13,924 nucleotides of DNA from an uncultured Flavonifractor sp. (GTDB taxonomy: Bacteria; Bacillota; Clostridia; Oscillospirales; Oscillospiraceae): the NCBI GenBank assembly GCA_947384055.1, contig CANDFO010000065.1, positions 1 to 13,924 on the forward strand, read 5' to 3'. A program made the position numbers and the translations under genes. This document shows, piece after piece, positions 5,184 to 11,781 of the stretch (position 1 is its first letter; the number at the start of each line of letters is the position of its first letter). The notes under the pieces were generated by a model. The model was not told the origin of the DNA. It searched no databases and saw only the letters and a program-made list of their open reading frames with translations.

Positions 5184-7865
5184 TTGAAACTCATGGTTAT
5201 TGACGGCAATTCCATCATCAACCGCGCCTTTTATGGTGTAAAGCCGCTCTCCACCCGGGACGGGCAGCCCACCAACGGGGTATACGGTTTTTTGACCATA
5301 TTGCAGAAGCTCCTGGACGAGGAGGCCCCGGACGCCCTGTGCGTCACCTTCGACATGCGGGCGCCTACCTTCCGGCACCTGGCCTACGAGGGCTATAAGG
5401 CCCAGCGGAAAGGAATGCCCGAGGAGCTGGCCAGTCAGATGCCCATTCTAAAGGAAGTTCTGGACGCCATGAACATCCCCCGGTATGAGCTGGAGGGCTG
5501 GGAGGCCGACGACCTGATCGGCACCATCGCCGCCAAAGACGCCGCCGCCGGCTGGGACACGGTGATAGTCACGGGGGACAAGGATTCCTTACAGCTGGTC
5601 AGCGGGCATACCCGGGTCAAGCTGGTTTCCACCCGCATGGGGCAGACCACGGCCAAGGAGATGACTCCGGAGCGCTTCCGGGAGGAGTATGGCTTTGACC
5701 CCATTCATATGATCGACTTAAAGGCTCTGATGGGGGATGCCAGCGACAATATCCCCGGGGTCAAGGGCGTAGGGGAGAAGACCGCCATGGCGTTGGTCCA
5801 GATGTACGGTTCCATCGACGAGCTGTACCGCCATATGCCGGACGTCCTTATGGCCCCTGAGACACCGGCCAAGCCCGGCGTGGTAAAAAAGCTGGCCGAA
5901 GGGGAAGCGGACGCCCGCATGTCCTATGACCTGGCCGCCATCCGGTGCGGCGCCCCCCTGGAATTTTCCCCGGAGGATAATCTGCGCCGGGCGGTCAATG
6001 GCCCGGTCCTCTATGAGCTCTTTTTAAAGCTGGAATTCTCCAAACTCATCGATAAGATGGGGCTCCGGCCCGGCCCGGCGGGGGCGGAGCCCGCCGGGGA
6101 GCGGGAGCCGGAGCTGCCGGTGTCCGAGACCCTGTCCGACCCGGCGCGGGCGGAGCGGCTGATGGCGCTGTGGGCGGAACTGGACCATGTGGGCGTGCTG
6201 GCCCTGCCGGGGCTGGACCGGGTGGCCGTATCCTGGGCGGACCCGGAGAGCGGAAGCCGCCGGGCGGCCATTTGCTCCGCGGATAAGCTGGAGAACTACA
6301 ACGGATTGTTGCGGACGCTTTTTTCCGCCGGAATTCAGAAGGTTTCCCACAATATCAAGGATTTGATGCGCTCTCTTTTGGAGGAGGGCCTCTCCACGGA
6401 GGGTTTTCTCTTTGACACGGCCCTGGCGGCCTATCTTCTCTCTCCCACCGACGGCAGCTATGACCTGGAAAAGCTGAGCATGTCCTATTTCAACCGGGAA
6501 GTCCCCAAGGCGGCGGAATACCTGGGCAAGGATGTCTTTGGCCCCCTGTCCGACCCTGCGGCCCCCAATCAGGCCATGGTTCGGCACCTGGGCCTGATTG
6601 AAGAGCTGTACGAGGCGCTCTCCCCCAGGCTGGAAGAGCTGGGCATGGCGGCGCTGTATCGAGAGGTGGAACTGCCCCTCTGCCCGGTACTGGCGGAGAT
6701 GGAGCAGGCGGGCTTTTTGGTGGACCGAAAGGCCCTGGCGGACTTCGGCGTCATGCTGGACCAGCGCATTCAGAGCGATGAGGCGGCCATCTATGAGCTG
6801 GCGGGCGAGCGGTTCAACATCAACTCCACCCAACAGTTGGGGCACATTCTCTTTGACAAGCTGGAGCTCCCTCCGGTGAAAAAGACGAAAACCGGCTGGT
6901 CCACCAACGCCGAGGTACTGGAAAAGCTCCAGGGAAAGCACCCGGTCATTGACGCCATTTTGGAGTACCGCCAGTATACCAAGCTGAAAAGCACCTATGT
7001 GGACGGCCTCACCAAGGTCATTGCCCCGGACGGGCGCATTCACACCTCCTTCCAGAATACCGTTACCGCCACCGGACGGCTGTCCTCCGTGGAGCCCAAT
7101 CTGCAAAATATCCCTGTGCGTACTGAGCTGGGGGCCCAGCTGCGGAATATGTTTGTAGCGGCGCCGGGCTGTGTGCTGGTGGATGCCGACTATTCCCAGA
7201 TTGAGCTGCGGCTTCTGGCCCATATTGCCGGGGACCGGCATATGATTGACGCCTTCCTCTCCGGCGAGGACATCCACACGGTGACGGCCGCCCAGGTGTT
7301 CGGCGTGCCGCCGGAGGATGTGACCCACGAAATGCGCCGCCGGGCCAAGGCGGTTAATTTCGGTATTGTCTACGGCATCTCGGCCTTTTCCCTGGCTCAG
7401 GACATCGGTGTTACCACGGGGGAGGCCAAGGCATATATGGAAAAGTATTTTGAGAAGTACTCCGGTGTGCGGGCCTATATGACCGGCGTGGTGGAGCGGG
7501 CCCAGGCGGACGGGTATGTGTCCACGCAGATGGGCCGCCGCCGCTGGCTGCCGGAGCTGCGTTCCTCCAACTTTAACCTGCGCTCCTTCGGCGAGCGGGT
7601 GGCCCTGAATATGCCCATCCAAGGGACGGCGGCCGACATTATTAAGCTGGCTATGATCCACGTGCGCGGCGCGCTGCGGGCGGCGGGCCTGAAGGCGCGG
7701 CTGGTGCTTCAGGTGCACGACGAGCTGATTGTGGAGTGTCCCGCGGAGGAGGCGGAGCAGGTCAAAGAGCTGCTGGCACGTCAGATGGCACAGGTGGCGG
7801 ACCTGGCGGTCCCCCTGATTGCCGACGCCCACATGGGCCGCAGCTGGGCGGAGGCGAAGGGATAA
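5184..7865 (+). CDS. polA: DNA polymerase I
   Basis: The product has 893 residues, normal for PolA, and fills gaps and removes RNA primers in replication and repair. The 5'-3' exonuclease domain (about 1-290) has the acidic motifs VIDGNS, EADDLIGTIA, TGDKDSLQLV and MGDASDNIPGVKGVGEKTA. The middle 3'-5' exonuclease domain (about 310-490) is degenerate. The first DxE pair is absent (VGVLALPGLD where the family has an FDTET-like strand) and the final Tyr/Asp pair is not seen, although HNIKD and FDTALAAYLL remain, so proofreading is probably lost, as in several Gram-positive PolA proteins. The polymerase domain carries motif A DYSQIELR (Asp669), motif B with Arg718, Lys722, Phe726 and Tyr730, and motif C HDE (845-847). 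The start is TTG 5184. It has its own candidate promoter and terminator and is not clearly in an operon. Confidence 0.96.
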   Translation: MKLMVIDGNSIINRAFYGVKPLSTRDGQPTNGVYGFLTILQKLLDEEAPDALCVTFDMRAPTFRHLAYEGYKAQRKGMPEELASQMPILKEVLDAMNIPRYELEGWEADDLIGTIAAKDAAAGWDTVIVTGDKDSLQLVSGHTRVKLVSTRMGQTTAKEMTPERFREEYGFDPIHMIDLKALMGDASDNIPGVKGVGEKTAMALVQMYGSIDELYRHMPDVLMAPETPAKPGVVKKLAEGEADARMSYDLAAIRCGAPLEFSPEDNLRRAVNGPVLYELFLKLEFSKLIDKMGLRPGPAGAEPAGEREPELPVSETLSDPARAERLMALWAELDHVGVLALPGLDRVAVSWADPESGSRRAAICSADKLENYNGLLRTLFSAGIQKVSHNIKDLMRSLLEEGLSTEGFLFDTALAAYLLSPTDGSYDLEKLSMSYFNREVPKAAEYLGKDVFGPLSDPAAPNQAMVRHLGLIEELYEALSPRLEELGMAALYREVELPLCPVLAEMEQAGFLVDRKALADFGVMLDQRIQSDEAAIYELAGERFNINSTQQLGHILFDKLELPPVKKTKTGWSTNAEVLEKLQGKHPVIDAILEYRQYTKLKSTYVDGLTKVIAPDGRIHTSFQNTVTATGRLSSVEPNLQNIPVRTELGAQLRNMFVAAPGCVLVDADYSQIELRLLAHIAGDRHMIDAFLSGEDIHTVTAAQVFGVPPEDVTHEMRRRAKAVNFGIVYGISAFSLAQDIGVTTGEAKAYMEKYFEKYSGVRAYMTGVVERAQADGYVSTQMGRRRWLPELRSSNFNLRSFGERVALNMPIQGTAADIIKLAMIHVRGALRAAGLKARLVLQVHDELIVECPAEEAEQVKELLARQMAQVADLAVPLIADAHMGRSWAEAKG

Positions 7866-7882
7866 GATTATGCGCATAATCT
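7865..7882. repeat. 18-base perfect palindrome at the polA stop codon
   Basis: AGATTATGC (7865-7873) is followed immediately by its exact reverse complement GCATAATCT (7874-7882). The first base is the last base of the polA TAA stop. It lacks a loop and a T-run, so it is not a terminator; it could be a protein-binding site or chance. Confidence 0.45.
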
Positions 7883-7979
7883 GGGAGATGTAAGGATTTC
7901 CCCCTGCTCCGGCGAAAGATTGGAGCTCTCCTGCCGGATGCGACCAGACGGTGCTGAGCCGGTGCAGTTCGGAATGGGA

Positions 7980-8030
7980 GAGGCCGGGGACACAGAGCTG
8001 CGCCTTCTGTGTTCCCGGCCTCCTGCTTTT
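7980..8030 (+). terminator. Intrinsic terminator after polA, between convergent genes
   Basis: A 17-base stem pairs 7980-7996 (GAGGCCGGGGACACAGA) with 8006-8022, with one G-U pair and a 9-base loop, followed by CTGCTTTT. The long GC-rich stem fits a polA terminator, although the T-run begins four bases after the stem. Read on the other strand there is no T-run, so it would be a weak end for the GH18 gene. The rest of 7866-8048 holds nothing else I recognise apart from the palindrome at 7865-7882. Confidence 0.68.
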
Positions 8031-8048
8031 GGGCAATTCCGCCCCGTT

Positions 8049-9341
8049 TTATCCGCCCTGCGAGGCATCCCGAATGTCATACAGGGCGTTGAGCACCCGC
8101 CAGTTTTGGGGAAAACGGCGCATGAGGTTCCAATAACCCACTCCATACAGCCCGTATTCCGGAATCAACGCCAGCTTTGCCCTGATGCTGCGGGCGTCCT
8201 CAAACCAGACCTCGTGTTCCCGGCCGGTTTCGTCAGCGTAGCGGAACCAAGGGGACTGGGCGCTCTGGCTGTACTGGATGACAGCGCCGTATTTTCGGGC
8301 CCGGTAGACCGCCGTCTGGGGGGAGATGGACTGGGCGCGGGTCTCCCCCTGGACGAAGGGCAGGGGCCAGTCATAGCCGTAGGTGGGCACGCCCAGGTAG
8401 ATTTTTTCCGCCGGAATCTCTGTCAGGGCGTATTTCACCACCTGCCGGACATTGGGCAGGGGAGCTACCGCCATAGGCGGCCCGTAAGTATAGCCCCACT
8501 CGTAGGTCATCAGCAGCACCCGGTCCGCCGCCGCGCCGATGGCGTCGTAGTCATGCCCCTGGTATAAAAGCCCCTGCTGGTCCGCGGAGATCTTGGGGGC
8601 CAGGGCCGCGATCACCGGCCAGCCCAGCGGGTTGAGCCGCTGGTTCAGCCGGCGGATAAATTGGGCATAGGGGACGGCGTCCTCGGGAAACACATATTCA
8701 AAGTCGATGTCCAGCCCCTGGTAGCCCTTTTCCTCCATCATCCGGACAACGTTTTCTATCAGAATCTCCTGCATCCGCAGGTCGTTGAGGGCGGCGTGGG
8801 CCAGGTCGTTGGAGAAGCCGCCGTCCTCCGTCAGGGTAGACAGGTGCATCAGCGGCGCCGCGCCGCCGGCCCGGGCCGCCGCGAGGAGCGCTCCGTCGTC
8901 CAGGTCCACCAGCGTTCCCTGGGGCGTAAAACCGTAAGTGAACGGGGTCAGGTAGGTGAGATAGGGCACGCTGGACCGGAGCAGCTCCTGGTCAATGTGG
9001 GGGTAGGCGTAGCCGTTGACCGACAGGGTCCCCTCCTTCTCCCCCTGATAGGAGATTACCAGGGTCTGTCCCGGATAGAGGGTGGGACTGCCCGCCAGAA
9101 TGGGATTGTTGCGGAACAGCTGCCGCGTGGTGACGCCGTACTGCCGGGCCACCGAGGAGAGGGTTTCTCCGGCGCGGACCGTGTGGACCTGCCGGGGAAA
9201 CTGGACCACCAGGGCCTGCCCCTGGGTGAGCTGATAGGAGCCGGATATGCCGTTGTCCTCCACCAGCTGGGACATGGGTACTCCGTATTCCAACGCCAGA
9301 CCATAGACGGTGTCGCCGGGGCGGACGATATGAATTACCAT
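8049..9341 (-). CDS. LysM-LysM-GH18 cortex-lytic enzyme, YaaH/SleL-like
   Basis: The protein has 430 residues. It contains LysM 1 (about 3-48, HIVRPGDTVYGLALEYGV), LysM 2 (about 53-98, HTVRAGETLSSVARQYGV) and a GH18 domain (about 105-415). The catalytic strand is GLDIDFEYVFPE, with Asp211, Asp213 and the acid Glu215 present; the first Asp of the DxxDxDxE pattern is Gln208. Other GH18 features are LLMTYEWGY (around 276-284) and YLGVPTYGYDW. This architecture is that of YaaH/SleL, N-acetylglucosaminidases that digest spore cortex fragments during germination. No signal peptide is present, as expected for enzymes loaded onto spores from the mother cell. AGGAGG lies 5 bases before the ATG and overlaps the stop of the upstream amidase gene, so translation is probably coupled. 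A role in spores is inferred from architecture. Confidence 0.88.
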   Translation of the reverse strand: MVIHIVRPGDTVYGLALEYGVPMSQLVEDNGISGSYQLTQGQALVVQFPRQVHTVRAGETLSSVARQYGVTTRQLFRNNPILAGSPTLYPGQTLVISYQGEKEGTLSVNGYAYPHIDQELLRSSVPYLTYLTPFTYGFTPQGTLVDLDDGALLAAARAGGAAPLMHLSTLTEDGGFSNDLAHAALNDLRMQEILIENVVRMMEEKGYQGLDIDFEYVFPEDAVPYAQFIRRLNQRLNPLGWPVIAALAPKISADQQGLLYQGHDYDAIGAAADRVLLMTYEWGYTYGPPMAVAPLPNVRQVVKYALTEIPAEKIYLGVPTYGYDWPLPFVQGETRAQSISPQTAVYRARKYGAVIQYSQSAQSPWFRYADETGREHEVWFEDARSIRAKLALIPEYGLYGVGYWNLMRRFPQNWRVLNALYDIRDASQGG

Positions 9342-9350
9342 GGCGGCCTC

Positions 9351-10091
9351 CTACAACAGGGTGACAAAATCGCTGCTGGCCCAGCCCAGCACATCGCCCA
9401 TCTGTACCAGGAACCAGCCCTGCCACTGGTTGAGGACCTGCAGGGCCGTCCCGTCCGCGGCGCGGGCCACCACGGGGGAGCTGCTGTCAGGACGGTCCCG
9501 GATATTCAGATAGCCCCAGGACACGTCCACCACGCCGCTGCGGGGAGGCTGGGGCTCCAGGAAGGGCAGGCCGAAATACTCGGTCAGAGAGAGCACGATG
9601 TTCCGGGCCGCCTCCTCCAGATTGTTCTTGATCCAGGCAGCGTCGTCGGGATTGTCGTGATAGCCCAGTTCGATAAATACCGACGGGGCCCGCACCCGCC
9701 GGACCTCACCAATGGCGGTGGTGCCCTCCGCCCGGACCCGGTTGGGCAGGGGGTAGATGGCCTTCAGATTGTCGGCCACCAGCTCGGCGGCCCGCCTGCC
9801 TTGGGTGGAGCCCGGGTAGTAGTAGACGATAATTCCCCGCACCGTGCCGTACCGCCCCTCCGGGGCGGCGTTGGAGTGGAGGGCCAGGTGCAGGTCATAG
9901 TCCCCGGCGTTGGAGGCCCGGATGGAGGAGGCGGCGGTCATATCGGGGGTATTGCGGGTAAACCGGATACCGGAGGCGGTGAGGTAAGGCTCCATCGCGT
10001 CGGCCAGGCGGTTCATCCACTCCTCCTCGGTACCGCCGTTGACATAGAGGTTGTTCTCCTGGGTGCTGGGGGATAAGTACAGAATCGGCAT
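9351..10091 (-). CDS. N-acetylmuramoyl-L-alanine amidase (Amidase_3) with C-terminal SH3 domain
   Basis: The 246-residue protein has an Amidase_3-type catalytic domain (about 1-175) and a bacterial SH3 domain (about 187-246, WGYLNIRDRPDSSSPVV and WFLVQMGDVLGWASSDFV). Expected zinc and catalytic residues include His72 in LALHSNA and Glu141 in VFIELGYHDN; a Glu near 22-24 (GTEEEWMN) could be the second ligand. The usual first ligand histidine of the GHGG loop is absent: the protein starts MPILYLSPSTQENNLY. It would cleave the amide between muramic acid and the stem peptide if active. No signal peptide is seen. AGGAGG lies 6 bases before the ATG. The gene is 9 bases from the GH18 gene and 14 from the ferritin-like gene, a tight operon. 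Confidence 0.87.
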   Translation of the reverse strand: MPILYLSPSTQENNLYVNGGTEEEWMNRLADAMEPYLTASGIRFTRNTPDMTAASSIRASNAGDYDLHLALHSNAAPEGRYGTVRGIIVYYYPGSTQGRRAAELVADNLKAIYPLPNRVRAEGTTAIGEVRRVRAPSVFIELGYHDNPDDAAWIKNNLEEAARNIVLSLTEYFGLPFLEPQPPRSGVVDVSWGYLNIRDRPDSSSPVVARAADGTALQVLNQWQGWFLVQMGDVLGWASSDFVTLL

Positions 10092-10105
10092 GGGAAGCCT
10101 CCTTT

Positions 10106-10783
10106 CTACAGCTGCTCCAGAATACTCCGCAGCAATCCGGCGTGGGTCTCCTCATCCCCGGCCAGCTCCAGATAGAGCTCCCGCAGGCAGGGGTCGGTGG
10201 TCTCCTCCGCCGCCGCCAGATAGGAGCACTGGGCCCGCTGCTCCTGGGCGAAGTGCTCCCGCAGAGCGGCCATGAAGGGGCGGACCATCTGACTGCCGCC
10301 GTGTTCGCCGGGCCAGTAGCGCACGCCGGAGATGAGGAAGTAGGCGGTAGACAGCCGTTTGGCGTGGCGGCGCTCGTCGGCGGCCATGCCGGAGAGCACC
10401 TTGGCCGCGTTTCCCTGGGCCCGGCGGGAGAGGGACTGATAGGCCCGGCAGTCGGCCAGCTCATAGTCGATGAGCTGCTGAAGCAGTCCGGCGTACACGG
10501 CAGAGGCCTCTCCCAGGCAGGGGATGGCACCGCATTCAGGCTGACCGGGATTCTCCTCCTGACGGAGCACCGGGGCGGAAGCCGACGGAATGGCCGGCGG
10601 CTGGGCCGGAGCCGCAACCGCCAGAGCGGAGGAGGTCTCCGCGCCCTCGGGTGCGTTGAGTACAATGGGGCTGTCAGGCCGGTCCTGGGGCATCACCCGC
10701 CGCCACACCCGCGCGAAAACCTCCTGATCACAGGCGCTGGCCAGCGCCTCCGGGGGAGCGCCGGTCCGTTTGTCTTGTTCCAT
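10106..10783 (-). CDS. Ferritin-like (rubrerythrin-type) di-iron protein
   Basis: The product has 225 residues. Residues about 1-30 are charged and helical, 35-90 are Pro/Ala-rich and probably disordered, and 93-225 form a four-helix ferritin-like domain. All expected di-iron ligands are visible: Glu108 (IDYELADC), Glu137 and His140 (DERRH), Glu181 (QEQRAQ), and Glu211 and His214 (DEETH). Rubrerythrin relatives reduce peroxide or handle iron; no C-terminal rubredoxin domain is present, and Cys84 and Cys89 alone do not make one. AGGAGG (complement of 10791-10796) precedes the ATG by 7 bases. As the first gene of an operon with two peptidoglycan hydrolases, it may be a spore protein; that role is inferred only from its neighbours. 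Confidence 0.83.
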   Translation of the reverse strand: MEQDKRTGAPPEALASACDQEVFARVWRRVMPQDRPDSPIVLNAPEGAETSSALAVAAPAQPPAIPSASAPVLRQEENPGQPECGAIPCLGEASAVYAGLLQQLIDYELADCRAYQSLSRRAQGNAAKVLSGMAADERRHAKRLSTAYFLISGVRYWPGEHGGSQMVRPFMAALREHFAQEQRAQCSYLAAAEETTDPCLRELYLELAGDEETHAGLLRSILEQL

Positions 10784-10815
10784 GGATATACCTCCTGTAT
10801 CCTCAGATTTCAGAC

Positions 10816-10824
10816 TATTCTATG
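10816..10824 (-). promoter_or_regulatory. Sporulation-sigma-like -10 element for the ferritin-amidase-GH18 operon
   Basis: On the reverse strand the sequence is CATAGAATA. It fits the sigma-K -10 pattern CATANNNTA and is one base off the sigma-E pattern CATACANT. The predicted start near 10809 gives a leader of about 25 bases. A sigma-A reading (TAGAAT) has no acceptable -35 box at 17 bases. The -35 region for sigma-E or sigma-K is weak, so this is a suggestion only. Confidence 0.35.
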
Positions 10825-10875
10825 CAGGGGGCCGCCGGAATGCCCCGCTTTCCGCAGAATATGGCGGCGTAAGGC

Positions 10876-10905
10876 TTGCAAAGGGCCTGGAGGATATGCT
10901 ATAGT
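10876..10905 (+). promoter_or_regulatory. Sigma-A promoter for the HAD phosphatase gene
   Basis: TTGCAA (10876-10881) and TATAGT (10900-10905) are 18 bases apart, and TGC immediately before the -10 box is an extended -10 signal. The predicted start near 10912 leaves a leader of about 138 bases before the GTG start. An inverted repeat GCCGCC/GGCGGC (10831-10836 and 10863-10868) lies just upstream, between this promoter and the divergent one. Confidence 0.62.
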
Positions 10906-10937
10906 AGACCGTGACCGGCGCGTTGGAAGAGGAGAAA

Positions 10938-10967
10938 GGCTGCATCTCCGCAGATGTGGCTCTTTTT
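10938..10967 (+). terminator. Attenuator-like hairpin in the HAD gene leader
   Basis: GGCTGCATCT (10938-10947) can pair with AGATGTGGCT (10952-10961), with three G-U pairs and a 4-base loop, followed by C and five T residues (10963-10967). It sits about 26 bases after the predicted transcript start and before the coding region, so it could attenuate. No riboswitch class was recognised in this leader, and the wobble pairs make the stem modest. Confidence 0.3.
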
Positions 10968-11049
10968 ATGATGTTCCCGGTTCGCTTTTGTGTCCCTGTT
11001 CTCCTGCGGGGACGGGACTCTGAAAAGGGTCCGGGAGTTATGATGTGGG

Positions 11050-11700
11050 GTGGAGACACTGTTTGACGGACTGATATTTGATTTGGACGGGACCCTGTGG
11101 GATTCTGTGGACGCGGTGTGCGCCTCCTGGAACCGGACGTTGGAGAGACTGGCCCCGGAATTTGCGGGGAGGATCACCCGTCCGGGGATGGAGCGCTGCA
11201 TGGGGATGCTCACGCCGGATATTCTGCGGCGGATGCTCCCGGAGCTGGAGGCGGAGCGCCTTCCCGCCCTGCTGGACTGTGTGCTCCGGGAGGAAAACGA
11301 CTATGTGGCCAGGCATGGGGGCGTGCTCTACCCAGGCGTGCCGGAGACCTTGGCGGTGCTGTCTGCCCGGTATCCCCTGTTTATTGTCAGCAACTGTCAG
11401 GACGGCTATATTGAGGCGTTTTTTCAGGCCCACGGCCTGGGCGGATATTTTGCCGACTATGAGGACCCGGGCCGCACAGGAAAGCCCAAGGCGGACAATA
11501 TCCGCCTGGTTATGGAGCGCAGAGGACTCCGCCATCCCCTCTATATCGGGGATACACAGGGGGATCTGGACGCTGCGTCTAAAGCGGGAGTCCCCTTTCT
11601 CCACGCGGCTTATGGTTTTGGGCAGGCGCCCTCCGGCATTCCCGCTGTCCGGTCCTTCGCGGCCCTCCCCGCCGCGGTAGAGGCTTTGAGCCCCCCGTAA
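11050..11700 (+). CDS. HAD-superfamily phosphatase, phosphoglycolate-phosphatase-like
   Basis: The 216-residue protein has all HAD motifs: FDLDGT near the N-terminus (nucleophile Asp11, acid Asp13), IVSNC (Ser114), a lysine in GKPKADN (145 or 147), and GDTQGDLD (Asp168, Asp172). A helical C1 cap lies between about residues 16 and 90, as in phosphoglycolate phosphatases and related small-molecule phosphatases. The substrate cannot be told from sequence. It is cytosolic with no signal peptide. The start is taken as GTG 11050, just before the core strand; GGGAG (11033-11037) is 12 bases upstream, rather far, so the start is the weakest part of the call. A nearby ATG (11043) is in another frame that stops at once. 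prfC begins 81 bases downstream without a clear terminator between, so co-transcription is possible. Confidence 0.85.
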   Translation: METLFDGLIFDLDGTLWDSVDAVCASWNRTLERLAPEFAGRITRPGMERCMGMLTPDILRRMLPELEAERLPALLDCVLREENDYVARHGGVLYPGVPETLAVLSARYPLFIVSNCQDGYIEAFFQAHGLGGYFADYEDPGRTGKPKADNIRLVMERRGLRHPLYIGDTQGDLDAASKAGVPFLHAAYGFGQAPSGIPAVRSFAALPAAVEALSPP

Positions 11701-11781
11701 TGGCAGGGGATGGATGCCCGGTTTTAAAACCTGAAGATTCGCCGGACGGCCTGCGGGCGGCCCGGCTCTGGAGGAACAACT

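Noticed and set aside
6024..8036. Long reverse-strand open frame of 670 codons opposite polA
   Set aside because: polA motifs on the plus strand are complete, and the antisense frame shows no domain and shadow-like composition.
8661..10076. Plus-strand open frame of 471 codons opposite the GH18 and amidase genes
   Set aside because: Both minus-strand genes carry catalytic motifs and AGGAGG sites; the plus frame is a Gly/Val/Gln-rich shadow.
10968..11066. A 32-codon frame starting ATGATG upstream of and overlapping the HAD gene start
   Set aside because: There is no ribosome site at a good distance, no recognisable peptide pattern, and it could easily occur by chance in a leader.
11725..11765. 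GC-rich hairpin (GCCGG...CCGGC) between the HAD gene and prfC
   Set aside because: It has no T-run and a short outer stem, so it is not a supported terminator; the two genes may be co-transcribed.
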